Below, piece by piece: positions 1 to 7,137 of a DNA stretch of 16,582 bases. Source of the DNA: Chloroflexota bacterium (GTDB taxonomy: Bacteria > Chloroflexota > Anaerolineae > Anaerolineales > Anaerolineaceae); the NCBI GenBank assembly GCA_029265085.1, contig JAJUJY010000095.1, forward strand, positions 1-16,582, given 5' to 3'. The position numbers were made by a program, and so were the translations under genes. Below the pieces are notes generated by a model that was not told where the DNA came from, searched no databases, and saw only the letters and a program-made list of their open reading frames with translations. The first letter of the stretch is position 1. Each line of letters begins with the position of its first letter.

Positions 1-414
1 GCCACCGGTCCTGCCACGCGCAAATGGGGCGAGAACAAGATCATTCAAGCCTCAGTGATTGGTTCGGCGATCGGCTTTATCCTGATGCTGCTGGCGTTCG
101 ACTTTACTACCGTTTTGTTAACGGTCGGCTTCTTTGTGACCTCCAATGCCATGCTCCGGCCAGCCATCACCTCTGCGATCTCCCGCTCTGCCGGTGACCA
201 ACAAGGGATGGCACTCGGTTTGAGCAATTCCTTCATGAGCCTGGGCCGTGCAGTGGGTCCGCTTTGGGCTGGATTGTTGTTTGACCTCAAAATCACCTAC
301 CCCTACCTAAGCGGTGCGGTTTTGATGGGTTTGATCTTTATCATTACCATGGTCTGGCTGAAAGATGCCCCAATAGCCCGCACCCAGGTGGAATCCAGCA
401 CCCCCGCGGACTAA
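1..414 (+). CDS. MFS family efflux transporter, C-terminal part (5' end outside window)
   Basis: The reading frame is open from base 1, giving 137 codons before the TAA at 412-414, so the start lies upstream of the window. The visible part holds an RKWGE-type cytoplasmic loop motif followed by three or four hydrophobic helices (roughly codons 15-45, 70-95 and 98-122). The segment containing GLSNSFMSLGRAVGPLWAG has the small-residue-rich helix pattern of the penultimate helix of major facilitator superfamily drug exporters (TetA/MdtG-like). The protein would sit in the cytoplasmic membrane and use the proton gradient to move a small molecule, probably outward. The substrate cannot be read from this fragment. 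The gene is convergent with the acetyltransferase at 528-1451 and shares a terminator with it. Confidence 0.85.
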   Translation, partial: ATGPATRKWGENKIIQASVIGSAIGFILMLLAFDFTTVLLTVGFFVTSNAMLRPAITSAISRSAGDQQGMALGLSNSFMSLGRAVGPLWAGLLFDLKITYPYLSGAVLMGLIFIITMVWLKDAPIARTQVESSTPAD

Positions 415-461
415 AATCATTACCTGAATGCACGAAACCATTTTTCGGTAAAATACATCTT

Positions 462-511
462 AAAATAATTGACCTGTGAGGTTCCCAAAATAACCTCACA
501 GGTCTTATTTT
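462..511. terminator. Bidirectional intrinsic terminator between convergent genes
   Basis: A perfect 13-bp stem (GACCTGTGAGGTT at 471-483 against AACCTCACAGGTC at 492-504) encloses an 8-nt loop. It is followed on the plus strand by TTATTTTTT (505-513) and preceded by AAAATAA (462-468), which gives a T-rich tract on the minus strand too. It therefore fits termination of both the MFS gene from the left and the acetyltransferase gene from the right. Confidence 0.9.
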
Positions 512-527
512 TTACTGTCGCTGCCAG

Positions 528-1451
528 CTAGATCCGCTTCCCCATCAGCACTTCACGGTTAATCTCCCGGTAGCCCATTGAGCCATACACTGCCACTGCG
601 GGCGCATTGGTCGCACGGACTTCCAACCGCGCTTCGCCAATCCCCTGCGCGCAGAAAAAGCGCAGTCCTTCGCCAATCAGCGAACGGGCAATATTCCGCC
701 CGCGCCACTCCGGCAGCACCATCACATCATCGGTGATTCCGCAGGCATTCCCAAGCGGATAGACCAGAATGGAACCAACCAGCTGGCCGGAGGTTGTGGC
801 CGCAGTAATGGCTGTGCCGGTTTGCCACATTTCCGATTCCAGAAAGAACTTTAAATCATCCACCGTTTTGGGGTTGGCCGGAAAGCAGGAGTTATAGACC
901 TTCAGATAGATGGTTTGCTCATCTTCGGTTTCCATTTTTGTCCGGCTAATGCGGATGTTTTCCGGAACAGCAACCTGCGGAATGGCTTCATTTACCGCCC
1001 TGGACATCACGATCATTTCTTCAAACGGTTCAAATCCTTTTTGGCGGAGAAATTCAATATCGCCCGTCTGGCTGACCATCAGATCGGCGGCAAGGCGAAC
1101 GCCAGATAAGCTATACGCAATCTGGATCGCTTTTGCCCGCTCCAATACCGCCTGGTAGAGCATCTCGTGAACCGTTCCGGCTGCCGCGTGCTCCGGCAAG
1201 GCCAGTAAAACAGTCCAGATATCCTGGCTTTCCTCGGATATTGCCGGGAACAGCGGCGCAAAACCGAGCAGATTTTGGTCTGCATCCAGCACGCTGAATA
1301 CATTCTCCCCCGCTTCCAGTGCCGGGTGGTAGGTATAAAATTCAGCGGCATTTAACTTGGCATCCGGATAATGTTGCAGGTATTGCTGGCAAAAAGCCGC
1401 CAGTTTTAACAGGTCCGTACTGCGGTGATTTTGCAATGCGAGTGGCTGCAT
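528..1451 (-). CDS. Tandem GNAT-family N-acetyltransferase
   Basis: A 307-residue cytoplasmic protein with a clear GNAT fold in its C-terminal half (about 165-305). The acetyl-CoA-binding motif A is near residues 242-262 (DDVMVLPEWRGRNIARSL). It fits R-x-x-G-x-A except that the usual Gly is Asn253. A strand-turn-helix segment follows (RATNAPAVAVYGSMGY, 279-294), with the N-A-x-x-x-Y pattern typical of the family. The N-terminal half (about 40-150) looks like a degenerate second GNAT domain without a convincing CoA loop, as in two-domain GNATs such as MshD-like proteins. The acceptor substrate cannot be predicted. It lies 135 nt downstream of the PLP enzyme on the same strand and may be the last cistron of that operon or have its own promoter. 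The ATG at 1449-1451 has only a weak AGGGAT Shine-Dalgarno. Confidence 0.85.
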   Translation of the reverse strand: MQPLALQNHRSTDLLKLAAFCQQYLQHYPDAKLNAAEFYTYHPALEAGENVFSVLDADQNLLGFAPLFPAISEESQDIWTVLLALPEHAAAGTVHEMLYQAVLERAKAIQIAYSLSGVRLAADLMVSQTGDIEFLRQKGFEPFEEMIVMSRAVNEAIPQVAVPENIRISRTKMETEDEQTIYLKVYNSCFPANPKTVDDLKFFLESEMWQTGTAITAATTSGQLVGSILVYPLGNACGITDDVMVLPEWRGRNIARSLIGEGLRFFCAQGIGEARLEVRATNAPAVAVYGSMGYREINREVLMGKRI

Positions 1452-1480
1452 GGATGATCCCTGGTATATTCGACATGAAT

Positions 1481-1541
1481 ACCCCCATTTTTGACGGACA
1501 ATTTCCGGCAGATCAAACCAGATGAATCAAAAATGGGGGGT
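1481..1541. repeat. Long-armed inverted repeat in the leader of the acetyltransferase gene
   Basis: ACCCCCATTTTTGA (1481-1494) pairs with TCAAAAATGGGGG (1527-1539) over 13 contiguous bp, with a further pair possible after a one-base bulge. The arms are separated by 32 nt. A T-rich run (1543-1553) follows on the plus strand only, so it is not a good terminator for the minus-strand PLP gene. It lies in the spacer just upstream of the GNAT start, so it could be a leader structure or a relic of an interspersed element. Confidence 0.6.
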
Positions 1542-1586
1542 GGTTTATTTTTTGTGCTCTACTTGATTTCCCTTAAGAAATCAGAC

Positions 1587-2837
1587 CTATCCTACCTTCG
1601 CCAGTGCCTGGTCTAGATCGTCGATCAGGTCGGCGGCTTCTTCAATACCCACCGAGAAGCGCACCAGTCCATCGGTGATGCCCGCCTGGATGCGTTCTTC
1701 CGGCGGAATCTTGCCGTGGGTCATGCTGGCCGGATGCTCGATCAGCGAATCGACAATTCCCAGGCTGACCGCCAGTGAGATCAACTTCAGGTTATCCATC
1801 AGTGCGGCGCCGGCCTTTAAGCCGCCCTTCACCTCAAAGGAAATCATCCCGCCAAAACCGTTTTCCATCTGCCGGGCAGCCAGTTCGTGCCCTGGGTGGC
1901 TCTTTAAGCCCGGGTAAAATACCCGCTCGATCTTGGGATGCTGTTCAAGCCAATCCGCGATCTTGACCGCATTTTCATTGTGCGCGCGCATACGCAGGTG
2001 GAAGGTTTTCAGGCCCATATTTGCCAGCCAGTTATCAAACGGGCTGGGCGAACCGCCCAATTTTGCCACCCGGCCAATACCCGTTCCGCGCGGGTCCATA
2101 TAATCCAGGTGGCGGCTGACCACTGCCCCACCGATCACAACACCATGCCCGGAAAGGTATTTGGTAGTCGAATGCACCACCACATCGCAGCCCAATCCCA
2201 GCGGGCGGGTATGATACGGGGTAGCGAAGGTGTTATCCACCATCACCCAGGCACCGTGCGCGTGGGCGATTTCCACCACCGCGCGAAGGTCCACAATTTC
2301 TAGCGTAGGGTTGGAGGGCGTTTCCAGGTAAGCCAGCACGGCTTCCGGATGATGGTCAAAAGCCTCAGCCCAGGCTTCCGGTGAAACATTGTCCAGCCAG
2401 ACCACATTCAGCCCAAAGGAAGGGGCCAGGTCGTACAAAAAGCCAAAGGTGTTGCCGTACAGACAGCGCTGCGCGATGACCGTCTGTCCGGGACGAACCT
2501 TGCCTAAAATTGCCGAGGTAATGGCAGCCATACCGGATGAATACACCCTTCCCTGCACAACCTGCTCCACCGGCAGCTCCGGATTAGCGCGGATCAGGTC
2601 AATTCCTTCCAATACAGCATATTTTTCAGCCAATTGGATGGAATTCGGATTGCCTGCGCGGGTATAAACAAAACCGGGTTCTTCACCGGCAAAGACCCGC
2701 CCGCCAGTTTCCGCATCATCAAAACAAAATGTGGAAGTCTGGTAAATCGGGGTGATATGAGAGTGTTTGGGGTTGTCACCTTCGGAGACGTGGTTAACCA
2801 GCGTCCCAAGGCCAAACTTGGGAGAAACTTTTGTCAT
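1587..2837 (-). CDS. Cys/Met-metabolism PLP-dependent enzyme (methionine gamma-lyase or O-acylhomoserine sulfhydrylase type)
   Basis: A 416-residue fold-type I PLP enzyme of the trans-sulfuration family, of full family length. Visible residues are the phosphate-binding Tyr58 and Arg60 of FVYTR, the SSGM loop (100-103), the catalytic Tyr127 of LYGNTF, the PLP-ring Asp201 of VDNTF, and the Schiff-base Lys226 in HSTTKYLSGHG. The family cleaves or forms C-S bonds in the gamma position of homoserine or methionine derivatives. Members include methionine gamma-lyase, cystathionine enzymes and O-acetylhomoserine sulfhydrylase (MetY). The Cys that marks classical methionine gamma-lyases after LYG is Asn129 here. 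An extra segment of about 15 residues (about 80-96) precedes the SSGM loop, so exact specificity is open. It starts at an ATG preceded by AGGAG and lies 22 nt after the amidohydrolase gene. That location suggests a role on the methylthio group released by nucleoside salvage. Confidence 0.9.
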   Translation of the reverse strand: MTKVSPKFGLGTLVNHVSEGDNPKHSHITPIYQTSTFCFDDAETGGRVFAGEEPGFVYTRAGNPNSIQLAEKYAVLEGIDLIRANPELPVEQVVQGRVYSSGMAAITSAILGKVRPGQTVIAQRCLYGNTFGFLYDLAPSFGLNVVWLDNVSPEAWAEAFDHHPEAVLAYLETPSNPTLEIVDLRAVVEIAHAHGAWVMVDNTFATPYHTRPLGLGCDVVVHSTTKYLSGHGVVIGGAVVSRHLDYMDPRGTGIGRVAKLGGSPSPFDNWLANMGLKTFHLRMRAHNENAVKIADWLEQHPKIERVFYPGLKSHPGHELAARQMENGFGGMISFEVKGGLKAGAALMDNLKLISLAVSLGIVDSLIEHPASMTHGKIPPEERIQAGITDGLVRFSVGIEEAADLIDDLDQALAKVG

Positions 2838-2859
2838 TCTTTGCTCCTATAAACTATGG

Positions 2860-4179
2860 TTATTCTAACCGTTGAATATCACGGCTGATTTGCTTGATTT
2901 GCTGTTTTACGGCTTGCTCATCCAGGGTCAGCAGACAGCGGTCTTCCATCACCAGCTTACCATTGATAATCACATGGCGAAAATCGGATTTGCAGGCTGA
3001 ATAAATCAGGTGCGAGTACACGTCATAACAGGGCATCAGATGCAGCGCATCCAGGTCCAGAATGGCTACATCCGCCAGCTTACCCGCTTCCAGTGAACCG
3101 ATCTTGTCCGCGAGGCCAACCGCCTGCGCACCGCGAATGGTCACCATTTCCACCATCTGCTCGGCAGGCAGCACCGTTGGGTCGCCGCTGACTGCTTTTT
3201 GCATCATTGCCGCAAGACTGGCCTCTTGCAGCATATCCAGGTCGTTATTTGAGGCCGGACCGTCCGTGCCGATGGCAACATTCACCCCGACCTTGAGCAT
3301 ATCGGCCACCCGGGCAATCCCAGAGCTTAGTTTGAAATTCGAGGCAGGACAATGCGCTACAGAAGTTCCGGTTTCTGCCAGCAGCGCAATTTCTGCATCG
3401 CTGAGGTGAACCGCATGCGCAAGTAAGGTACGCGGGCCAAGCAGGCCGTTATCGCGCAGCACTTCAATAGGTGTTTTTCCATACATCGCGCGCACATTTT
3501 CCATCTCGCCGCGCGATTCGGAAGCGTGGGTAATAAAACCGACCTGATATTTTTCGGCCAATTCGCGCACCGTTTTCATCAGATCGCCGTTAACGGTGTA
3601 GGTAGCGTGCATTTGCACGCAGGTATGCACCAATGGATGATTTTGATATTGCTGCAGGTAGGCTTCGGCATTTTCTCCAGACAGAGACACTTCTTCAAAG
3701 CCGTCAATTTGTGCAAAACTGGGACCATTCACCATGCGGAAATTTGCATCGATCGCAGCCTGGGTGTTATTCTCAAAATGCCAGTACATATCCGCCGCAC
3801 AGGTTGTGCCCGAGCGGATCATTTCCATAATGGCCAATTGCGACCCGGCGGTTACATTTTCGGGGGTGGCAAAAGCAGCTTCTGTCTTCCAGATAGTGCC
3901 CAGCCAGGCTTCCAACGGCCGGTCATCAACCAGCCCGCGAAAGAGGGTCATTGCCCAATGGCCGTGAGTATTCACCAAACCTGGCATTATGACCATTCCA
4001 GACGCATTTACGGTGTGGGCAGGCTTAACCAGGGGCAGCACTTCTTGCGCTGGTCCAACCTGAACGATATGCTGTCCAAGAATCGCCAGCGCCCCATTTT
4101 CGATCACGCGGCGCTCGCGATTCATGGTCAAGATCGTCCCGCCAACGACCAATAAATCCACATGAACAGGTTCGGGCAT
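2860..4179 (-). CDS. mtaD: 5-methylthioadenosine/S-adenosylhomocysteine deaminase (amidohydrolase)
   Basis: A 439-residue metal-dependent amidohydrolase of the MtaD/ATZ-TRZ group. It hydrolytically deaminates the adenine of 5'-methylthioadenosine or S-adenosylhomocysteine to the inosine form plus ammonia. The metal ligands expected for the family are present: His72 and His74 in NTHGH, His218 in ITHASE (with the catalytic Glu221), His255 in LLAHAVHLS, and Asp306 in GTDGPASNN. The stretch MTLFRGLVDDRPLEAWL (77-93) is characteristic of MtaD proteins. A longer frame runs upstream to 4413, but that part overlaps the membrane-protein gene and is arginine-rich low-quality sequence. I chose the ATG at 4177-4179 because it has GGAGAGG just upstream and begins at the usual N-terminal strand (DLLVVGGTILTM). 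A related nucleoside or guanine-type deaminase is the main alternative. Confidence 0.9.
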   Translation of the reverse strand: MPEPVHVDLLVVGGTILTMNRERRVIENGALAILGQHIVQVGPAQEVLPLVKPAHTVNASGMVIMPGLVNTHGHWAMTLFRGLVDDRPLEAWLGTIWKTEAAFATPENVTAGSQLAIMEMIRSGTTCAADMYWHFENNTQAAIDANFRMVNGPSFAQIDGFEEVSLSGENAEAYLQQYQNHPLVHTCVQMHATYTVNGDLMKTVRELAEKYQVGFITHASESRGEMENVRAMYGKTPIEVLRDNGLLGPRTLLAHAVHLSDAEIALLAETGTSVAHCPASNFKLSSGIARVADMLKVGVNVAIGTDGPASNNDLDMLQEASLAAMMQKAVSGDPTVLPAEQMVEMVTIRGAQAVGLADKIGSLEAGKLADVAILDLDALHLMPCYDVYSHLIYSACKSDFRHVIINGKLVMEDRCLLTLDEQAVKQQIKQISRDIQRLE

Positions 4180-4228
4180 CAGAATTTCCTCTCCTTCAAG
4201 GAATAGCGAGAATGGATGATTGATAATA

Positions 4229-4282
4229 TGGGGCGCAGCGCGCCTAATCTCGGTCATCCCGAGCAAGGTCTGCTGCGCCCCA
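4229..4282 (-). other. Structured leader or REP-like palindrome upstream of the deaminase gene
   Basis: In the 140-nt spacer between the S-component-like gene and the deaminase, TGGGGCGCAGC (4229-4239) pairs perfectly with GCTGCGCCCCA (4272-4282), an 11-bp stem. Inside it a second hairpin forms from CTCGG (4249-4253) and CCGAG (4259-4263). No U-tract follows on the minus strand, so it is not an ordinary terminator. It could be an mRNA processing or stability element, a regulatory RNA, or a GC-rich interspersed repeat. I do not recognise a named riboswitch. Confidence 0.6.
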
Positions 4283-4319
4283 AGAGCCAAATTGGATTGG
4301 GATGGTTGTAACTTAACTG

Positions 4320-5156
4320 TTAATCTTCGTCTTCTTCGACGAACTGTTCGCGTCCAGAGAGCATGACACTGGCAAGCAGGATCACTACCAGGAAAGGCAG
4401 CACAGCGATCCACACGGCAGTTTTACCGGATTCACCGGTGAAGCCGTAGATGGTCTGGCCAGCGGCGCCGGTCGCAACCAGCATACCAACAACTAAACCG
4501 CCAATGGAACCGAGCAGCATCAGGATGGAGCCCAAGGTCTTGCCAAAGCCTTTGGCAACATCTTCGGGTTTCATGATGTCAGTCCAGATCAAACCCCAGC
4601 GCTTGACACGCGGGTAGAGCAGGGCTAAGAGGATCGGGCCGAGGACGAATGCAGCCGCGAAATTGTTGACGGTGATGGTGATGGCCAGGAAGGCAAACGG
4701 AACGATGCCAGCCAGGTCAAGGTACCAGGCAATGATGATACCGCAGGCAGCGGAGGCAGCCAGGGCAACAATTTCGAATGCCAAGACTTTCTTCGCGGTG
4801 TTGGTGGTCTGGGCAACGTTGTTCTTGGAAACTAGGCCGAAGGTCGCGCCCCACATTTTGTAGGGGATAAAACCGAGGAAGAAATTGCCAAAGAAACCGA
4901 AGATGGAGCCAACACCCAGCGTTCCGCCGAACAGGTCACCAATCAGGTTACCAATGGCTGAACCCCATGCACCCGCCGGTCCAAACATGAGCGAGAAGAT
5001 GGGCGGGAAAACGTTCGCGGGGCGAACCTCAGTGATGCCAGGAACCAACACGATACCACCCTTAAAGACAATCAAGAAGGCAGCATAAATAGCTGCTGAG
5101 AGTGCTACCAGGATGATCATCCGGGTATTCTTCCACATCGTAAAGATTTCTTTCAT
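4320..5156 (-). CDS. Putative ECF transporter substrate-binding (S) component
   Basis: A 278-residue, highly hydrophobic protein with about seven or eight predicted membrane segments (about 12-32, 47-65, 80-98, 125-147, 150-180, 205-230 and 247-267). The region VRPANVFPPIFSLMFGP (44-60) followed by GNLIGDLFGG (69-78) is the hallmark of ECF S proteins (QueT/ECF_trnsprt type). In these proteins the N-terminal helix docks on the T protein and the conserved loop lines the substrate pocket. At 278 residues it is longer than the usual 170-220; the C-terminal region adds a helix pair and ends in the acidic tail EEDED. Ligand class cannot be read from sequence alone. Its place between the phosphorylase and the deaminase, with the matching A and T genes upstream, suggests a purine nucleoside such as MTA. 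The ATG at 5154-5156 has an AAAGGA about 9 nt upstream; Met7 is an alternative start. Confidence 0.75.
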   Translation of the reverse strand: MKEIFTMWKNTRMIILVALSAAIYAAFLIVFKGGIVLVPGITEVRPANVFPPIFSLMFGPAGAWGSAIGNLIGDLFGGTLGVGSIFGFFGNFFLGFIPYKMWGATFGLVSKNNVAQTTNTAKKVLAFEIVALAASAACGIIIAWYLDLAGIVPFAFLAITITVNNFAAAFVLGPILLALLYPRVKRWGLIWTDIMKPEDVAKGFGKTLGSILMLLGSIGGLVVGMLVATGAAGQTIYGFTGESGKTAVWIAVLPFLVVILLASVMLSGREQFVEEDED

Positions 5157-5289
5157 GGTCTTTGATCCTTTCCGAAAATATGAATGGGACTAGATTTGAA
5201 CAATTGCGAGCTTGAAATGGGTTGGCTTATTCCGATAGACTCCTCCTTGATCGAAAAAATTGGCCATCATAGAAAACAATATCAATAAG

Positions 5290-6066
5290 TTATTCTTCCG
5301 GAGCATGCATTACCATTAAGGCTTTTTCACATCTGCAGTCCAGGGGAACATCAGATTGCAGTGTCCGGACCATCCAAAGGGTCATGCGTTTCTTCACATC
5401 AGCCATTTGACCGCTGACGAATTCCATCTCGGTTTCTAACCCGGCTGCCCAGTTAATCGAATAAGCCACAGCCGCATAATGCATATTCAACTCGCGTGCC
5501 AGCACGACCTCCGGGACACCGGTCATGCCTACCACATCGCCGCCGAGCCGGGCATACATGCGAATTTCAGCCGGGGATTCAAAGCGAGGGCCGTTGGTTG
5601 CAACATAGGTGGCTTTGGGCTGGACGGTCAGGTTAAAGTCCGGGGCAAGTTCCAACAATTTTTGCCGCAGCGCAGGGCAATACGGATTGCTCATATCGGT
5701 ATGCACCAGGCCGGATTTTCCGCCGTCATAATACGTAAATTGTCTGCCGTCCGTAAAATCCAGGAAATCATCCACCAATGCCAGCCCGCCTGGCGGGATA
5801 GACCGGCTGATGGAGCCCACTGCATTGGTCGCCAGGATGCGTTCTACACCCAACATTTTTAAGGCTTTCAGGTTTGCCCGGTAATTAATTTTATGAGGTG
5901 GGGTATGGTGTTCTAACCCATGACGGGCCAGAAAAACCAGATCTTCATAGTCGCCTTTGCAAAAATACACCATCGCTGGGCCGTAGGGTGTCTCAATCAC
6001 TTTGGGCTCAAACGTAATTCCTGGCAATTCATACACGCCGGTACCGGCAATGATTGCGTGCTTCAT
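5290..6066 (-). CDS. MTA phosphorylase family nucleoside phosphorylase, probably S-methyl-5'-thioinosine phosphorylase
   Basis: A 258-residue trimeric-PNP/MTAP-family enzyme. It uses phosphate to split a purine nucleoside into base and (methylthio)ribose-1-phosphate. Family motifs visible are AGTGVYELPG (7-16), LARHG and PPHKINYRAN (46-65), ATNAVGS (79-85), NGPRFESPAEIRM (158-170) and GDVVGMTGVPEVVLARE (176-192). The base-recognition position falls in AYSINWAAG (201-209). True MTA phosphorylases carry Asp there for the 6-amino group, whereas PNPs and the Pseudomonas methylthioinosine phosphorylase carry Asn, and Asn205 is present here. With a deaminase in the same gene block, methylthioinosine is the likeliest substrate, though inosine or guanosine is possible. 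A C-terminal CxC (Cys244, Cys246) resembles the motif of archaeal MTAP II. The start ATG overlaps the preceding TGA stop by 4 nt (ATGA), so translation is probably coupled. Confidence 0.9.
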   Translation of the reverse strand: MKHAIIAGTGVYELPGITFEPKVIETPYGPAMVYFCKGDYEDLVFLARHGLEHHTPPHKINYRANLKALKMLGVERILATNAVGSISRSIPPGGLALVDDFLDFTDGRQFTYYDGGKSGLVHTDMSNPYCPALRQKLLELAPDFNLTVQPKATYVATNGPRFESPAEIRMYARLGGDVVGMTGVPEVVLARELNMHYAAVAYSINWAAGLETEMEFVSGQMADVKKRMTLWMVRTLQSDVPLDCRCEKALMVMHAPEE

Positions 6067-7127
6067 GGGCGCAGCCCTCCTAAATCACTTTGTGCAAAAT
6101 AACGCGGCAGATCAAACGGGCTGAGCACACCATGCCGGGTGATGATGCCGGAAACATAATGCGGCGGAGTAATATCAAAGGCAGGGTAATAAGCATCAAT
6201 CGCCTGGTCTGTGGTGGGCACACCCCGGCAAGATTTCATTTCAGCCGGGTCGCGTTCCTCAATTTCAATCGAGGCACGGTCCGGTTTGTGACGGTCCGGC
6301 CCCCAGGAGAAGACAAAAAACGGTACGCCGTGCGCATGGGCGGCAATTGCATTTTGGAACGTGCCAACTTTATTCACCACGTGCCCATCCAGGGTCACCA
6401 GATCGGCGGCGGTGAAATACTTTTGCACCTTGCCCTGAGAGATCACGTAAGCCGGCATATTGTCACCAATGATTTGTACCGGAATACCCAGTTCGTGGAT
6501 GCTGGGGGCGGTCAGGCGCGCACCTTGCAAATAGGGGCGGGTTTCCGGGGTGAAAACCCGAATTCGCTTGCCCTGCTGCCAGGCCATCGCCAGGGTTAGC
6601 AAGAAAGCTGTCTCGGCAAAGCACATGGTTAAAATGCCGTCTCCATCCTCTATCAGGCTGGAACCAAGCTTGCCGCTGATTTCATATTCTTCGTAAACCT
6701 GGTCGCGGTATTTCTCGATCCAACTTAACAGCGTTTCTGCAACCGGTTTTCCTTCAGCCAGCGCTTGATCCACCATCTTTAATGCGCCTTCCAACCGGCG
6801 GTGTAAAGCCGTGTTGGTCGGACGGGTGCGCATCAATCGCTGGGCGGCCGCGGTCAGATCAGCACGCTGCCCATCTGCCGATTTTGCCTGCACTCGCTGC
6901 GCTTCCATCACCATCGCATACATGGCCGCATTGGACGGTCCTCCACCCTGGGTGACCATTTCCTCAATTGCTCGGGCGACTTCCTCAACCGAGGTGCAGC
7001 GGACAAAGGCTTTTTCAAAGGGGTACTTGCGGCGGTCGCCGATGACCACAGCGCCATCTTCTAATCGCGCGACATTCTCGCGGCGCAGCAAGAAGGGCAG
7101 CATCTCATTGATTTCTTGAACGGTCAT
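6063..7127 (-). CDS. MtnA-like sugar-phosphate isomerase (eIF-2B alpha/beta/delta family)
   Basis: A 354-residue protein with the two-domain layout of 5-methylthioribose-1-phosphate isomerase, which converts the aldose-1-phosphate to methylthioribulose-1-phosphate. Shared motifs are TRPT (101-104), TPETRPYLQGARLTA (193-207), GDNMPAYVI (221-229), the Cys169 of LTMCFAE, and AADLVTLDGHVVNKVGT (240-256), where Asp242 aligns with the catalytic Asp of MtnA. It departs from standard MtnA in two places. The N-terminal RGAPAIG loop reads GGGPSNA (61-67), losing the substrate-binding Arg, and CNAG around the catalytic Cys reads CFAE. It may therefore prefer another 1-phospho-sugar such as 5-deoxyribose- or ribose-1-phosphate, or be a diverged MtnA. 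It sits 10 nt after the T-protein stop with AAGGAG as Shine-Dalgarno, and it overlaps the phosphorylase, whose product would be its substrate. Confidence 0.8.
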   Translation of the reverse strand: MTVQEINEMLPFLLRRENVARLEDGAVVIGDRRKYPFEKAFVRCTSVEEVARAIEEMVTQGGGPSNAAMYAMVMEAQRVQAKSADGQRADLTAAAQRLMRTRPTNTALHRRLEGALKMVDQALAEGKPVAETLLSWIEKYRDQVYEEYEISGKLGSSLIEDGDGILTMCFAETAFLLTLAMAWQQGKRIRVFTPETRPYLQGARLTAPSIHELGIPVQIIGDNMPAYVISQGKVQKYFTAADLVTLDGHVVNKVGTFQNAIAAHAHGVPFFVFSWGPDRHKPDRASIEIEERDPAEMKSCRGVPTTDQAIDAYYPAFDITPPHYVSGIITRHGVLSPFDLPRYFAQSDLGGLRP

Positions 7128-7137
7128 CGCAGTCTCC

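Noticed and set aside
3526..4155. 209-codon frame antisense to the deaminase
   Set aside because: It is a shadow of a strongly conserved gene on the other strand; composition is His/Gln/Arg-rich without any fold signature.
4180..4413. N-terminal extension of the deaminase reading frame
   Set aside because: It overlaps the membrane-protein gene, is Arg-rich, lacks family likeness, and the ATG at 4177-4179 has a strong Shine-Dalgarno and a normal N-terminus.
5157..5289. Possible preQ1, purine or SAM riboswitch before the S-component gene
   Set aside because: A look for the conserved cores of these riboswitches found none; only short weak stems are present.
6090..6599. 169-codon frame antisense to the isomerase
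   Set aside because: Shadow frame opposite conserved MtnA-like motifs.
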